Source: an uncultured Actinomycetes bacterium
GTDB taxonomy: Bacteria; Actinomycetota; Actinomycetes; Mycobacteriales; Nakamurellaceae
Assembly: GCA_937926105.1 (NCBI GenBank)
Contig: CALANS010000154.1
Location: 1-23,082 of the forward strand
Reading direction: 5' to 3'
Length of the DNA: 23,082 nt
The notes below the pieces were generated by a model. The model was not told the DNA's origin and made no database searches. It worked only from the letters and a program-made list of their open reading frames with translations. Both the position numbers and the translations under genes were made by a program. Below are positions 14,819 to 22,163 of the stretch, one piece after another; within the stretch, counting starts at the first letter, position 1; each line of letters begins with the position of its first letter.

Positions 14819-15270
14819 GGCAGGGTCTCGATGATCGCCGATGCCTGCCCAGCGACATGCGGGTGCGCGAGCGGGACCAGGTTCGGGGCGGAGGCAGTGA
14901 CGGTCACGGTGATCTGCTGGCCAGCTTGGGTGACGGTGATGACCGCATCGGTGAGCGAACCGGCGGCCTCGTCGGTGACGAAGTCCTCGGCCGCCTGCTG
15001 GCCGCGCTGCACCGACGCGGGCGCCTGTGTTGCGGCGCGTACCCCGACCTGCGCAGCGGCGACCGCGAGGGACCGGGCGTAGGAGTGCAGGCCGAACTGG
15101 ACGCCGCCGAAGATCAACAGCAGCACCGCGGGCATGAGCAGGATGAACCCGAGCGACGCGCTGCCCGAGCCACGCTCTCCAGCCCAGCGGCCCCGGCACT
15201 GCGGCACGCTGCCGCGCCGTCCGCTGCGGGTTTCGCGGCGCGGTGGGGGTTGGGGCCGGATCTTCGTCAC
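14815..15270 (-). CDS. TadE-like minor pilin (first copy)
   Basis: This protein has about 151 residues. The GTG at 15270 (MTKIRPQPPP) is the chosen start, 19 bases after the Flp stop codon. The only in-frame ATG (15360) lies inside the Flp gene and would add an unlikely tail. A basic N-terminus leads to RGSGSASLGFILLMPAVLLL, a single helix with TadE character, then SYARSLAVAAAQVGVRAATQA and an exported domain. The Glu of the usual processing site is Gly here (SLGF). Its end overlaps the next TadE-like start by ATGA. No good Shine-Dalgarno sequence precedes the GTG, so the start is uncertain. Confidence 0.75.
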   Translation of the reverse strand: MTKIRPQPPPRRETRSGRRGSVPQCRGRWAGERGSGSASLGFILLMPAVLLLIFGGVQFGLHSYARSLAVAAAQVGVRAATQAPASVQRGQQAAEDFVTDEAAGSLTDAVITVTQAGQQITVTVTASAPNLVPLAHPHVAGQASAIIETLP

Positions 15271-15289
15271 GTCTGGAGCCGCCGACTGG

Positions 15290-15505
15290 CTAGGGGTTGA
15301 GGTCGGCGGTTTTGGAGTTGATGACAGCGACGATGGCGGCGACCACGATGCCAGCCGCAATCACGCCGCCGATGGCGATCAGGACGTGTTCCAGTGAGAC
15401 GCCGCCGGAGCCGCGTTCGGGTTCGACGCGTAGCGCTTCCACTCTGCGTCGCAGGGTGAGCATGATCGTGGAGTACAGCATGGTAGCGAACGATGAGATA
15501 GTCAT
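15290..15505 (-). CDS. Flp-type major pilin
   Basis: This protein has 71 residues. The ATG at 15505 has a good GAAGGAG 5 bases upstream. After a basic leader (LTLRRRVEALRVEPERGSG) comes GVSLEHVLIAIGGVIAAGIV, a single hydrophobic helix. Cutting after SG would put Glu at +5 of the mature chain (G-V-S-L-E), the rule for Flp prepilins processed by TadV. The mature pilin would be about 35-40 residues, ending KTADLNP. It is separated from tadC by 56 bases, the widest gap in the pilus part of the operon, and has its own strong ribosome binding site, consistent with a need for more product than its neighbours. Confidence 0.84.
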   Translation of the reverse strand: MTISSFATMLYSTIMLTLRRRVEALRVEPERGSGGVSLEHVLIAIGGVIAAGIVVAAIVAVINSKTADLNP

Positions 15506-15561
15506 TTCGGCTCCTTCAGGTGGGTGCGGGACGGGTTGCGGCACAGGGCATGTGGTGCCTT

Positions 15562-16470
15562 TCAGGTTGCGGTCAGCTGGGTGATCGCCGGGTAGAGCGG
15601 GAATGCCATGGTGGCCATCGCCAACACAGCCTTGGGGATGGCCATGCGGCCGGAGGCGACCTGGGCCGCGGCGATCTCGTCGGTCTGCAACTGCGCGCGC
15701 AGCGAGGTGGCGCGGGCGAGCAGCGTGTCGTAGATGGCGGCGCCCTGGGTGCCGGCGCCGGCGGTGATCGCCGAGAGGTCGGCGAGTTCGTCGACGCCCA
15801 TTTCCTCGGCGAGGTCGGCGATGCCTTGCCAATGTGAGTGTCCGGCCCGGGTGGCCGAGTCGATCGCGCCCTTGATCCGTCGGAACGTCCACAGGGGCGA
15901 TGCGGCGGCTGCGTCGTCGAGGGCGGCGCCGGGGCCGGCTCCTGCGGCGCGGTGCAGTGCGACCAGTTGCAGGAACGCGACGAGGCTGTGGCGCATTTCC
16001 AGCCGTGCCTGGTCGGCTTTGCCGGCGGTGTGGCTGCCGACCGCAACCCATGCCAACGCAGCACAGAGTGCGGCAATGCCGGCGGGGATGACGGCCGGGA
16101 TGTGCAGGCCGAACGCGGTGAAGATCAGCAGGTAGATCGGGCCGACCAACAATGTTGCGGCCGTCAGCGCGACGCGGGTGAGCAGGAACTCGCCGCGGCG
16201 CATCCCGATCACCGCCAGATCTCCGTCTGGGGTGGTGAGGTGGGTTGCGGCCAGCCAGGTCTCGAACCTGGCTTGCAACCCGGCGATCCCCACGGCCGGT
16301 TCATTCGGCTGCCCTGCTTGCCTCGTTGCGGTGGCATGTCCGGTGTGGCCGGGCATGCGCAGTGCAGCGAGCAGATCCGGCCGGCCGGGCACCAGCGCGG
16401 TGATGATCATGGCGATGCCGAGGCCGGCCGCGCCACCCACCGCGAGCAGACCGAGCGTGGACGGGCTCAT
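15562..16470 (-). CDS. tadC: TadC-like inner-membrane platform protein (T2SS F domain)
   Basis: This is a 302-residue membrane protein with N-terminal helices (about 5-27), a cytoplasmic segment, two helices near 110-150, then the T2SSF domain with the conserved ARLEMRHSLVAFLQLVALHRAAGAGPGAAL stretch (about 170 onward, quoted in part) and a C-terminal helix. With TadB it should form the membrane platform moved by the TadA ATPase. It overlaps tadB by ATGA (16470-16467). Confidence 0.85.
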   Translation of the reverse strand: MSPSTLGLLAVGGAAGLGIAMIITALVPGRPDLLAALRMPGHTGHATATRQAGQPNEPAVGIAGLQARFETWLAATHLTTPDGDLAVIGMRRGEFLLTRVALTAATLLVGPIYLLIFTAFGLHIPAVIPAGIAALCAALAWVAVGSHTAGKADQARLEMRHSLVAFLQLVALHRAAGAGPGAALDDAAAASPLWTFRRIKGAIDSATRAGHSHWQGIADLAEEMGVDELADLSAITAGAGTQGAAIYDTLLARATSLRAQLQTDEIAAAQVASGRMAIPKAVLAMATMAFPLYPAITQLTAT

Positions 16471-17462
16471 GACGACGCCCCATTCATACCCGTCGCGGGC
16501 GATGTCGCTGCGGCTCCCGACGCGGCCATGGTGTTCCAGGCAGCGTTCGTGCCGGTGTTTCGGGCCGTGGCCTTCGCTGCCTTCCCATCGTCGCCTGTCA
16601 GGAGCCGGGCTGGGCTGGGGGTGATCGACAGCCTGCGCAGCATGATCAGGGCGCCGATAACAATCGCGGCCAGCAGAGCGAGGACGAGCTGCCCGGTGAT
16701 GGTGCCGTAGACCTTGGCGTAGGAGGTGAACACCGCCACGGCGACGACGAACAGGATTTGGACGATGACGATGGTGCGCGCCTCCGATCTAGGCTCCGCC
16801 CGGTCGGTTTCGATCCGACGCCGCGCGGCGACATCGTCGGCGAGCTGCCGGGCGAGCACGCGCAGCATGTCCGGGGTGCGCGCCGACGGTGCGGTTGCTG
16901 CGATACCCAGGGCGATGACGACCATGTCGCCGAGCGGGTCGTCGATGTCGTCGGCGAAGCGGCGCAGGGCTTGTTGTTGGTCGCCGCGCGGGGAGGATAG
17001 GCCCACAGCGAGCCGTAGGGCTGGGTCATTGATGGCAGCCGGGGCGTGGGCGGCGGCGCTGACGACGGTTTGGATCGGCATGGCGCCGGCGGCCATGGAA
17101 TCGGCCAGGCGCCGCACCCACTCCTCCAACCCTTGCAGCACGTCAATGCGGCGTTTGGCGATTGCGGCGGCGCCGAAGAAGTACGGCAACCCCGGCACCG
17201 CCAGTGCCGTGACGATTCCGGCGACGGGCCAGCCCGACACCGCCCACACAGCGACACCGGCCAGTATCGCAATCGCGATCGTGCGGCCCTGTTTACCGGT
17301 GACGGCCTGGCGCAGGCGCAGCAGCGACGCCGACCGGGCCGCCGAACCCGGTGTTGCGGGCTGTGTGCCGGGGGCACGGCCGTAGATGCCGACGGCCACC
17401 AGGAGCATGCCGGCGATGAGGGTGGCGCCGCAGATCGCGGCCAGCAGCGGGATCATCGTCAT
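16467..17462 (-). CDS. tadB: TadB-like inner-membrane platform protein (T2SS F domain)
   Basis: This is a 331-residue membrane protein. A first helix (MTMIPLLAAICGATLIAGML) precedes two helices at about 62-95 and the T2SSF domain (GLEEWVRRLADSMAAGAMPI and RFADDIDDPLGDMVVIALGI). Helices near 225-270 close it, followed by a variable Ala/Thr-rich tail. The order TadA-TadB-TadC on one strand is the standard Tad arrangement. The start overlaps the tadA stop by ATGA (17462-17459). Confidence 0.86.
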   Translation of the reverse strand: MTMIPLLAAICGATLIAGMLLVAVGIYGRAPGTQPATPGSAARSASLLRLRQAVTGKQGRTIAIAILAGVAVWAVSGWPVAGIVTALAVPGLPYFFGAAAIAKRRIDVLQGLEEWVRRLADSMAAGAMPIQTVVSAAAHAPAAINDPALRLAVGLSSPRGDQQQALRRFADDIDDPLGDMVVIALGIAATAPSARTPDMLRVLARQLADDVAARRRIETDRAEPRSEARTIVIVQILFVVAVAVFTSYAKVYGTITGQLVLALLAAIVIGALIMLRRLSITPSPARLLTGDDGKAAKATARNTGTNAAWNTMAASGAAATSPATGMNGASS

Positions 17463-18940
17463 GCCCGCTCACCCGTGTCCCATGGCTGCGGCCAGGTTCC
17501 GTTGGCTGCACTCAGCCAGGTGAGGTCGAAACCGGTACGGCGGCACCAGGTTTGGTTCTCGGGAAGGTGCTGCGGGTAGCCGCGCGGGTCATCCGGCCGG
17601 CCCGAGTCCGGGGCGAAAATGCCGGTGGTGGCAGGCTGGCCGTTCTCCCCGACCGGGCCGACCTCCACAATGTCGGACACGAACCTGCGCTTGCGTCCCG
17701 CCACGGTCGGGATGGTGTCGATGTAGATGATGAGGTCGACGGCGGTGGCGATCTGTGCCATCGCCGCCGCGTGATTCCAGTTCGGCTTGTGCTCCCCCAA
17801 TAGCGATGCCAGGGCTTCGAAGGTGCCGGTGGCGGAGTCGGCGTGGAACGTGGCCATCGACCCCTTCATGCCGCGCGACATGGCCGCGAGCATGGGGATG
17901 ACCTCGGCGCCGCGGACCTCGCCGACCAGGATCCGCTCCAGCCCGTGGCGCAGCAGCTCCGGGAAAATGTCGGCCAGGGTGACCTCGCCGGCGGCCTTGC
18001 CGTCCGGACCGCGCTCCCCCGTCGCCGGCCGTGCCTCGGCCGGCAGGATCAGCGGGAACCGGCCGGGCAACTCGTGCAGCAGCAGCTCATACTCCGTCTC
18101 CAATGTCGCGAAGCGTTCCATGTCCGGCAGACACCGCGCCAAAGCTCGCAGCAGCGTGGTCTTGCCCGCGCCCGGCGATCCCACGATCAGCATCGAGCGA
18201 TGCGCGGTGACGGCGGCGGCCAGGAACGCGGCCATCGACCTCGAGATGGTGCCCATGCCCGTGAGCTGGTCCAAGGTGACGTCGACGAAGCGGTGCCGGC
18301 GGATCGTGACCTGCGGATGCGGGGTGATCGACCACTGCGCCGCCAGGCGGGAGCCGTCCGGCAGGCGGATGTTGAGAAACGGCCAGGCCGTGGTGACGGC
18401 CCGCTCGTTCTGGCCGTGATACGTGGCGATCGACCGCAGCTGCTCCAGCAGATCCGCGTCGGATTCCGCGACCGGGGCGACTGTTTCGCTGTGTCCGTCG
18501 GCGAAGCGCTTGATCGCCGGGGCGGCGCCGTTGATGAATATCTCCTCCACCTCGTCGTCTTGCAGGAGCTGTTCGATGCGGCCCAGGCCGAACATCGCCG
18601 CCAACACCGCCTCGCCCAGCGCCGCCTCCTGCCTCGCGGTCGGCGGATTCCCGGCGGCGGTCTCGGCGTCGGCCCACGCTGCCGTGCGCTCGCCGATCAA
18701 CCCGATGGCCAGCTGCCGCTGCTCGGCCCGATCCAAACCCGGCCCGCCGTCCTGGCTGTAACGGTCCAGGTCCGCGTTCACCTCGGTTTGGATGCGGCGA
18801 ACAATCGCGAAATCAACTGCCGCAGGCTGGGTTTCATCACGGAGCCATGCGGCACGCGGGCCGCCGTTGCGATCGTCGCCCCAATCATCACTGGGGTGGG
18901 GATTAGTGCCGTTGATGCGGCCGTTCAGGATCGACGTCAT
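17459..18940 (-). CDS. tadA: TadA/CpaF secretion ATPase of the Tad pilus
   Basis: This 493-residue cytoplasmic hexameric ATPase (VirB11/GspE superfamily, CpaF branch) powers pilus assembly. The N-terminal domain has EEIFINGAAPAIKRFADG (about 132-149). The catalytic domain has Walker A GSPGAGKTT (254-262), an acidic Asp-box-like ATLETEYELLLHEL, Walker B ILVGEVRG (337-344) and the His box TFHADSA (364-370). All key residues are present. The ATG at 18940 overlaps the TadZ-frame stop codon by ATGA; upstream in-frame codons lie inside that gene. Confidence 0.93.
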   Translation of the reverse strand: MTSILNGRINGTNPHPSDDWGDDRNGGPRAAWLRDETQPAAVDFAIVRRIQTEVNADLDRYSQDGGPGLDRAEQRQLAIGLIGERTAAWADAETAAGNPPTARQEAALGEAVLAAMFGLGRIEQLLQDDEVEEIFINGAAPAIKRFADGHSETVAPVAESDADLLEQLRSIATYHGQNERAVTTAWPFLNIRLPDGSRLAAQWSITPHPQVTIRRHRFVDVTLDQLTGMGTISRSMAAFLAAAVTAHRSMLIVGSPGAGKTTLLRALARCLPDMERFATLETEYELLLHELPGRFPLILPAEARPATGERGPDGKAAGEVTLADIFPELLRHGLERILVGEVRGAEVIPMLAAMSRGMKGSMATFHADSATGTFEALASLLGEHKPNWNHAAAMAQIATAVDLIIYIDTIPTVAGRKRRFVSDIVEVGPVGENGQPATTGIFAPDSGRPDDPRGYPQHLPENQTWCRRTGFDLTWLSAANGTWPQPWDTGERA

Positions 18941-19823
18941 GACGCGCCGCCCACCCGGACTGCGGCCGGTTCCGGGGTGCGAGAGGGATGTCGCGCGGCG
19001 CTCGCCTCGCTGGTCCGGCCGGCACGATGCACGGCCTGCGCCGTGGCGGGCCCGGTTGCGATCGTGTCTGGCTCGCCTTGCCGCGCAAGGGATGTCGCGA
19101 GTTTGGCCGCGGATCGCATCAGCGGCGTCGACGCGATCTGGCGGGGCGCGGGCAGTGCGTCGACGAGCGCGCCCGCTGAAGCCGCATCCCAGGCCAGCAT
19201 GCCGGCGACCGGCGCGATATCTGCCATCGCGGCGCGGATGTCGCGCTCCGAATACGGCCGGCCCGCACCAACGATCACCGAACGCAGGACCCAGTCCTCT
19301 GCGCTGGAGGCACGCTGCGTGGACGTGCCTAATATCTCCCCCGCCACCGCCGCGACGGTCTGCGCAGCGTGGACGGCGGGAGCGTGGAGCGCATCGCGAC
19401 GAGGACCAGGTCGGCAGCAACCCACAGCGCGTCGTGGCGCACCGGTGCGGGGATGCGGCCGGCGTCGACGATCACGTCCATGCCAAGATCCGCGAGCGCT
19501 ACGGCGATGGCGGGGTAGTCGATCGCTTCTGTCTGCCGGGTCGTATCGGCACCGGGTAGTAGCCACCGGTTCTCGTCGAGGGTGACGACGTTCGCCCAGA
19601 TCGCCTCGACCATGCCGGAGCGTCTCGCGGCGACGCGAGCCCCGGTGAGGTTCCGGTCTCCGACATCCGCCCCGGCGGCGTAGCCGAGCACCAGCGAGCC
19701 GCCTGCCGGGTCGGCCTCGATCAGCAGTACCGGGCGGGGCCAGGTGAGCGTCAAGCTCAACGCGGACGCTGATGCGCCGGGCGATCCCTTTCCTGCGATG
19801 ACGGAGATGATCATGGCTGTCAT
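18937..19823 (-). pseudogene. TadZ/CpaE-like ParA-family ATPase, broken by a single-base frameshift
   Basis: The N-terminal half (19823 to about 19376) gives MTAMIISVIAGKGSPG, a variant P-loop without the Lys-Thr of ParA, then WPRPVLLIEADPAGGSL, an acidic LTGAR region, VIVDAGRIPAP and ADLVLVAMRSTL. The same protein continues in another frame from about 19378 down to 18937 (VHAAQTVAAVAGEILG, MLAWDAASAGALV and so on). The junction reads CTCCCG-CC-GTCCAC. One missing G, restoring LPAVHAAQ, would give about 295 residues, typical for actinobacterial TadZ-like proteins that localise the pilus machine. Both ends keep the expected ATGA overlaps with the flanking genes (19823-19820 and 18940-18937), so the gene was recently intact; either a real mutation or a sequencing error explains the break. 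Confidence 0.85.
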
Positions 19824-20545
19824 CGCCCGGCGATCACGATGATCACGGCGACACCGGCTGCCGACCAAGCGGCTACCGTGGCCGCATCGGCGCTGCCGAC
19901 CAGCACGTCGACGGTGCGGCCGCCCGAAGCATCGGTGGCGCCGACCGTGTAAACGACGGCCCGAATCGGACCGGTCGACCGCACCGCGGCTTGTGCGGCG
20001 GATTGACCGTCGCGGTCTGCGCGGGTGATCCAGACCTGTTGTCGGGCAGCTAGTTCCGTAGTGGGCAGCATGCCGGGTTTGACGGCGACGCCGACCAGCG
20101 CCTGGCCGTCGGCGGGGATCTGCCCGGCCATCACGTCGTCAATTGTGAGGAGGGAGCCGGCGTGTAGGTCGGTCGCAGCGAGCTTGCCGACCGCCGCACT
20201 TCGGTCGGCCCAGGGCATCGGATGCAAAGCTGGGTCGGTGGCAATCTGGGCCTCGACGAGATCGGCGGCCGCGATCGGCTGCCCCCACGGCACATCCGCG
20301 GCAACTGCCACTACCGCCACGCGGTGCGACGCCGACGAGGCCAGCCCGTAGGCGCCGACGGCGCCGAGCACGACGAGCACCGCGCCCGCGGCGAGTAGCA
20401 GCGGCCGGCGTCGCCGTTTCGGCTGCGGCAACGCGGGCGCTGGCAAAACTCGGCCCGGCTCCCCGTCGAGACGCGAGGCCGGGGCTGTGTCACGACGTGT
20501 TGGGGCGCCGTTCTCTGTGGTTCGAGTTTCGGTTCGAAGGCTCAT
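19820..20545 (-). CDS. CpaB/RcpC-like SAF-domain pilus protein
   Basis: This protein has 241 residues. A charged cytoplasmic start ends in KRRRR, and a single helix follows (about 48-70, LLLAAGAVLVVLGAVGAYGL). An SAF-like domain (about 76-140) has VAVAADVPWGQPIAAADLVEAQ and LHAGSLLTIDDV, then a beta-rich end. CpaB/RcpC proteins sit in the membrane and are thought to guide the pilus through the envelope. The ATG at 20545 has GGTGGA upstream and fits the start of the basic segment; an upstream ATG in the same frame (20716) would extend into the preceding gene. Confidence 0.82.
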   Translation of the reverse strand: MSLRTETRTTENGAPTRRDTAPASRLDGEPGRVLPAPALPQPKRRRRPLLLAAGAVLVVLGAVGAYGLASSASHRVAVVAVAADVPWGQPIAAADLVEAQIATDPALHPMPWADRSAAVGKLAATDLHAGSLLTIDDVMAGQIPADGQALVGVAVKPGMLPTTELAARQQVWITRADRDGQSAAQAAVRSTGPIRAVVYTVGATDASGGRTVDVLVGSADAATVAAWSAAGVAVIIVIAGR

Positions 20546-20574
20546 CGCATTCCACCAGGTCTCTTTGCGTGTCG

Positions 20575-21429
20575 TTAGTTGCCGGCGACGATGACGGTGC
20601 GCCACTCGCCGACCCGGACCGGTGCCATCGAGCGGGTCGTGACGCTGTCGGTTCCGGCTTCGCCGGTGTTCGCCGACCAGGTGATCGCCCAGGTTGCCGA
20701 CGCGGTGACCGGCCACGCTCCCGTTCCGTTCGTGCGCTCATCGAGGGAGCGCAGTCGGTATGTGTAGCCGCACGGCGGAGCCCACAGATCCGCACCCGAC
20801 CACGGCGCCTTGCCGCCGCCCGTGCACGAGACATCAACCGCATCGGGTTCACCCATCGACCACGTCACCGAGGCCAGTGTCGCGGTCGCCGTGACCGTCA
20901 CCGTCCGATCCGTGGCCGAAGCCGACACCGGATCCGGATTCGAAACCCACAGCCACACCGGAACATTCACTGCCACCTGCTCCGCATTCGGCCCAAAGGC
21001 GATACGCGGCAACGGAATCGGCAGCTTCGCAATCGCCTCCTGCGCCAGGGAGTACGGGTCCGGCGGCGGATCGGTGTTCTTCAGTACTGCGAATATGTCC
21101 GGGGCTTGCCAATCAGTTGCGCCGCAGCCCGTCTGCATCAGCACATAGTCGGCCGGGTCCGCACCTGCGGGGATGTACTGCATCCAGACCGGGTCATCAG
21201 GTTTGGGTTGCCCAATAGCAACTGCAAAGCAGGGTTGGTCGCTGGAATTTGTCGGTCCCTGGCCCTCTCCATCTCCGTTTATGCCTGCGCAGACAACGTA
21301 CTCGAACGAAATTGGGTCCAAATATCCACAGGTCTCAGCAGATGCGATTGGTGTCGTCGCGACACTGAATATGGCCGCGAGGCCAGCGCTCGCGACCACG
21401 CACAGGAGTGAACGAACTGCGATCAGCAT
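20575..21429 (-). CDS. Secreted protein of unknown function in the Tad/coupling-protein operon
   Basis: This protein has 284 residues with a clear Sec signal peptide (MLIAVRSLLCVVASAGLAAI, cleavage likely after ASA at residue 31). The mature part starts ETCGYLD, has several cysteines (e.g. CAG, PCFAV, TGCGA, VSCTG and PPCGY), a segment VWLWVSNPDPVSASA, and a Thr/Val-rich beta-type region. Proteins of this look occur beside T4SS/Tad loci of actinomycetes, but I cannot name the family. The cysteine count suggests extracytoplasmic disulfides. It overlaps the lipoprotein gene by 7 bases and precedes the CpaB-like gene by 29 bases, so it belongs to the pilus operon. Confidence 0.8.
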   Translation of the reverse strand: MLIAVRSLLCVVASAGLAAIFSVATTPIASAETCGYLDPISFEYVVCAGINGDGEGQGPTNSSDQPCFAVAIGQPKPDDPVWMQYIPAGADPADYVLMQTGCGATDWQAPDIFAVLKNTDPPPDPYSLAQEAIAKLPIPLPRIAFGPNAEQVAVNVPVWLWVSNPDPVSASATDRTVTVTATATLASVTWSMGEPDAVDVSCTGGGKAPWSGADLWAPPCGYTYRLRSLDERTNGTGAWPVTASATWAITWSANTGEAGTDSVTTRSMAPVRVGEWRTVIVAGN

Positions 21430-22163
21430 GACTCGGGCGGATTCGGTGTCGTGATGTCATTCAGGAACCAGAGCTCAGGTTTTTCGCCATAGTAGAAGCT
21501 GATACTGAACGTTCTCGAAAATCGGGACACGACGTCAGGTTTCAGAACCGATTCGCCTTGGCCGTCAATCACGTTGTACTTACTGAGATCCACACACGTC
21601 TTGATCTGCACATTATGTTTGACCGCGCTGAGAACCTCGGCGGTGTAGCCAGCTTCGCCGACCTGATGAATGCCTTGTTTGATGAACGTGTTGATCAACG
21701 ACATCTGCTTCAGCGCCGCAGGGTCATTGGCGTACTGGTAAATCGTCGTCTTCCAGTCCTTGCCGCCGGGATCTTGCAGGGACTGATCGAACACGCGCAT
21801 CGCGTTTCGCCACACCGAGACAGCCTGATTCGCGATCTTCAAATCCGCCCCGGTGATCGTGGCGGGGATCGTGACCGGGATGGCGTCGTATACGTCGCCG
21901 GTGACGGTGGTCGACGGCGCGGTCGACGAGACCGTGGTACCTGTCGTCGACGTGCTGGTGGGTGAGCTGCTCGTGGTCGTCGTGCCGTTCAGCCACGATT
22001 CGATGGGGTCCGGGGTCGTCGATCCGGCGGTCGTCGGCGCGGTCGTGCCCGCCGTGTTGGTGGCAGGGTCTGAGGTTGTGCTGGGTTCGGTGGCCGTGAT
22101 GGCGGTGCAGGAGGCAAGCGTCATCGTGGTCGCGGTCAGTACGGCTGCGATCAATCGCTTCAT
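21423..22163 (-). CDS. Lipoprotein of unknown function, possible NTF2-like domain
   Basis: This protein has 246 residues. The lipobox LASC puts the lipidated Cys at position 19 after a short signal sequence (MKRLIAAVLTATTMTLASC). A Thr/Ser-rich linker (about 20-88) leads to a folded domain (about 95-246) with QAVSVWRNAMRVFDQSL, WKTTIYQYANDPAALKQM and an ending with ELWFLND. The pattern, a helix pair followed by beta strands, suggests an NTF2-like (TcpC or Mce-associated type) envelope domain, but this is inference. The domain has two cysteines, one in KTCVD and the C-terminal one in PESC. The start overlaps the coupling-protein stop by ATGA (22163-22160). Confidence 0.8.
   Translation of the reverse strand: MKRLIAAVLTATTMTLASCTAITATEPSTTSDPATNTAGTTAPTTAGSTTPDPIESWLNGTTTTSSSPTSTSTTGTTVSSTAPSTTVTGDVYDAIPVTIPATITGADLKIANQAVSVWRNAMRVFDQSLQDPGGKDWKTTIYQYANDPAALKQMSLINTFIKQGIHQVGEAGYTAEVLSAVKHNVQIKTCVDLSKYNVIDGQGESVLKPDVVSRFSRTFSISFYYGEKPELWFLNDITTPNPPESC

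Noticed and set aside
14819..15199. N-terminal extension of the second TadE-like gene to an upstream ATG at 15199
   Set aside because: The added 127 residues are Arg/Gly/Pro-rich and overlap the first TadE-like gene completely; the ATGA overlap at 14818 gives the natural start.
15540..15559. Hairpin GGCAC/GTGCC upstream of the Flp gene as an mRNA-processing element
   Set aside because: The stem is only 5 bp with a 10-base loop, common by chance in such GC-rich DNA.
19372..19382. Programmed -1 frameshift in the TadZ-like gene
   Set aside because: Slipping back one base would join the frames (LPPVHAAQ), but there is no canonical slippery heptamer and no obvious downstream pseudoknot; a one-base deletion or sequencing error is simpler.
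17843..19585. Long plus-strand open frame of 580 codons antisense to tadA and the TadZ-like gene
   Set aside because: It lies wholly opposite well-supported genes, has an Arg/Gly/Pro-rich translation with no domain, and arises from the GC-rich third-position pattern of the real genes.
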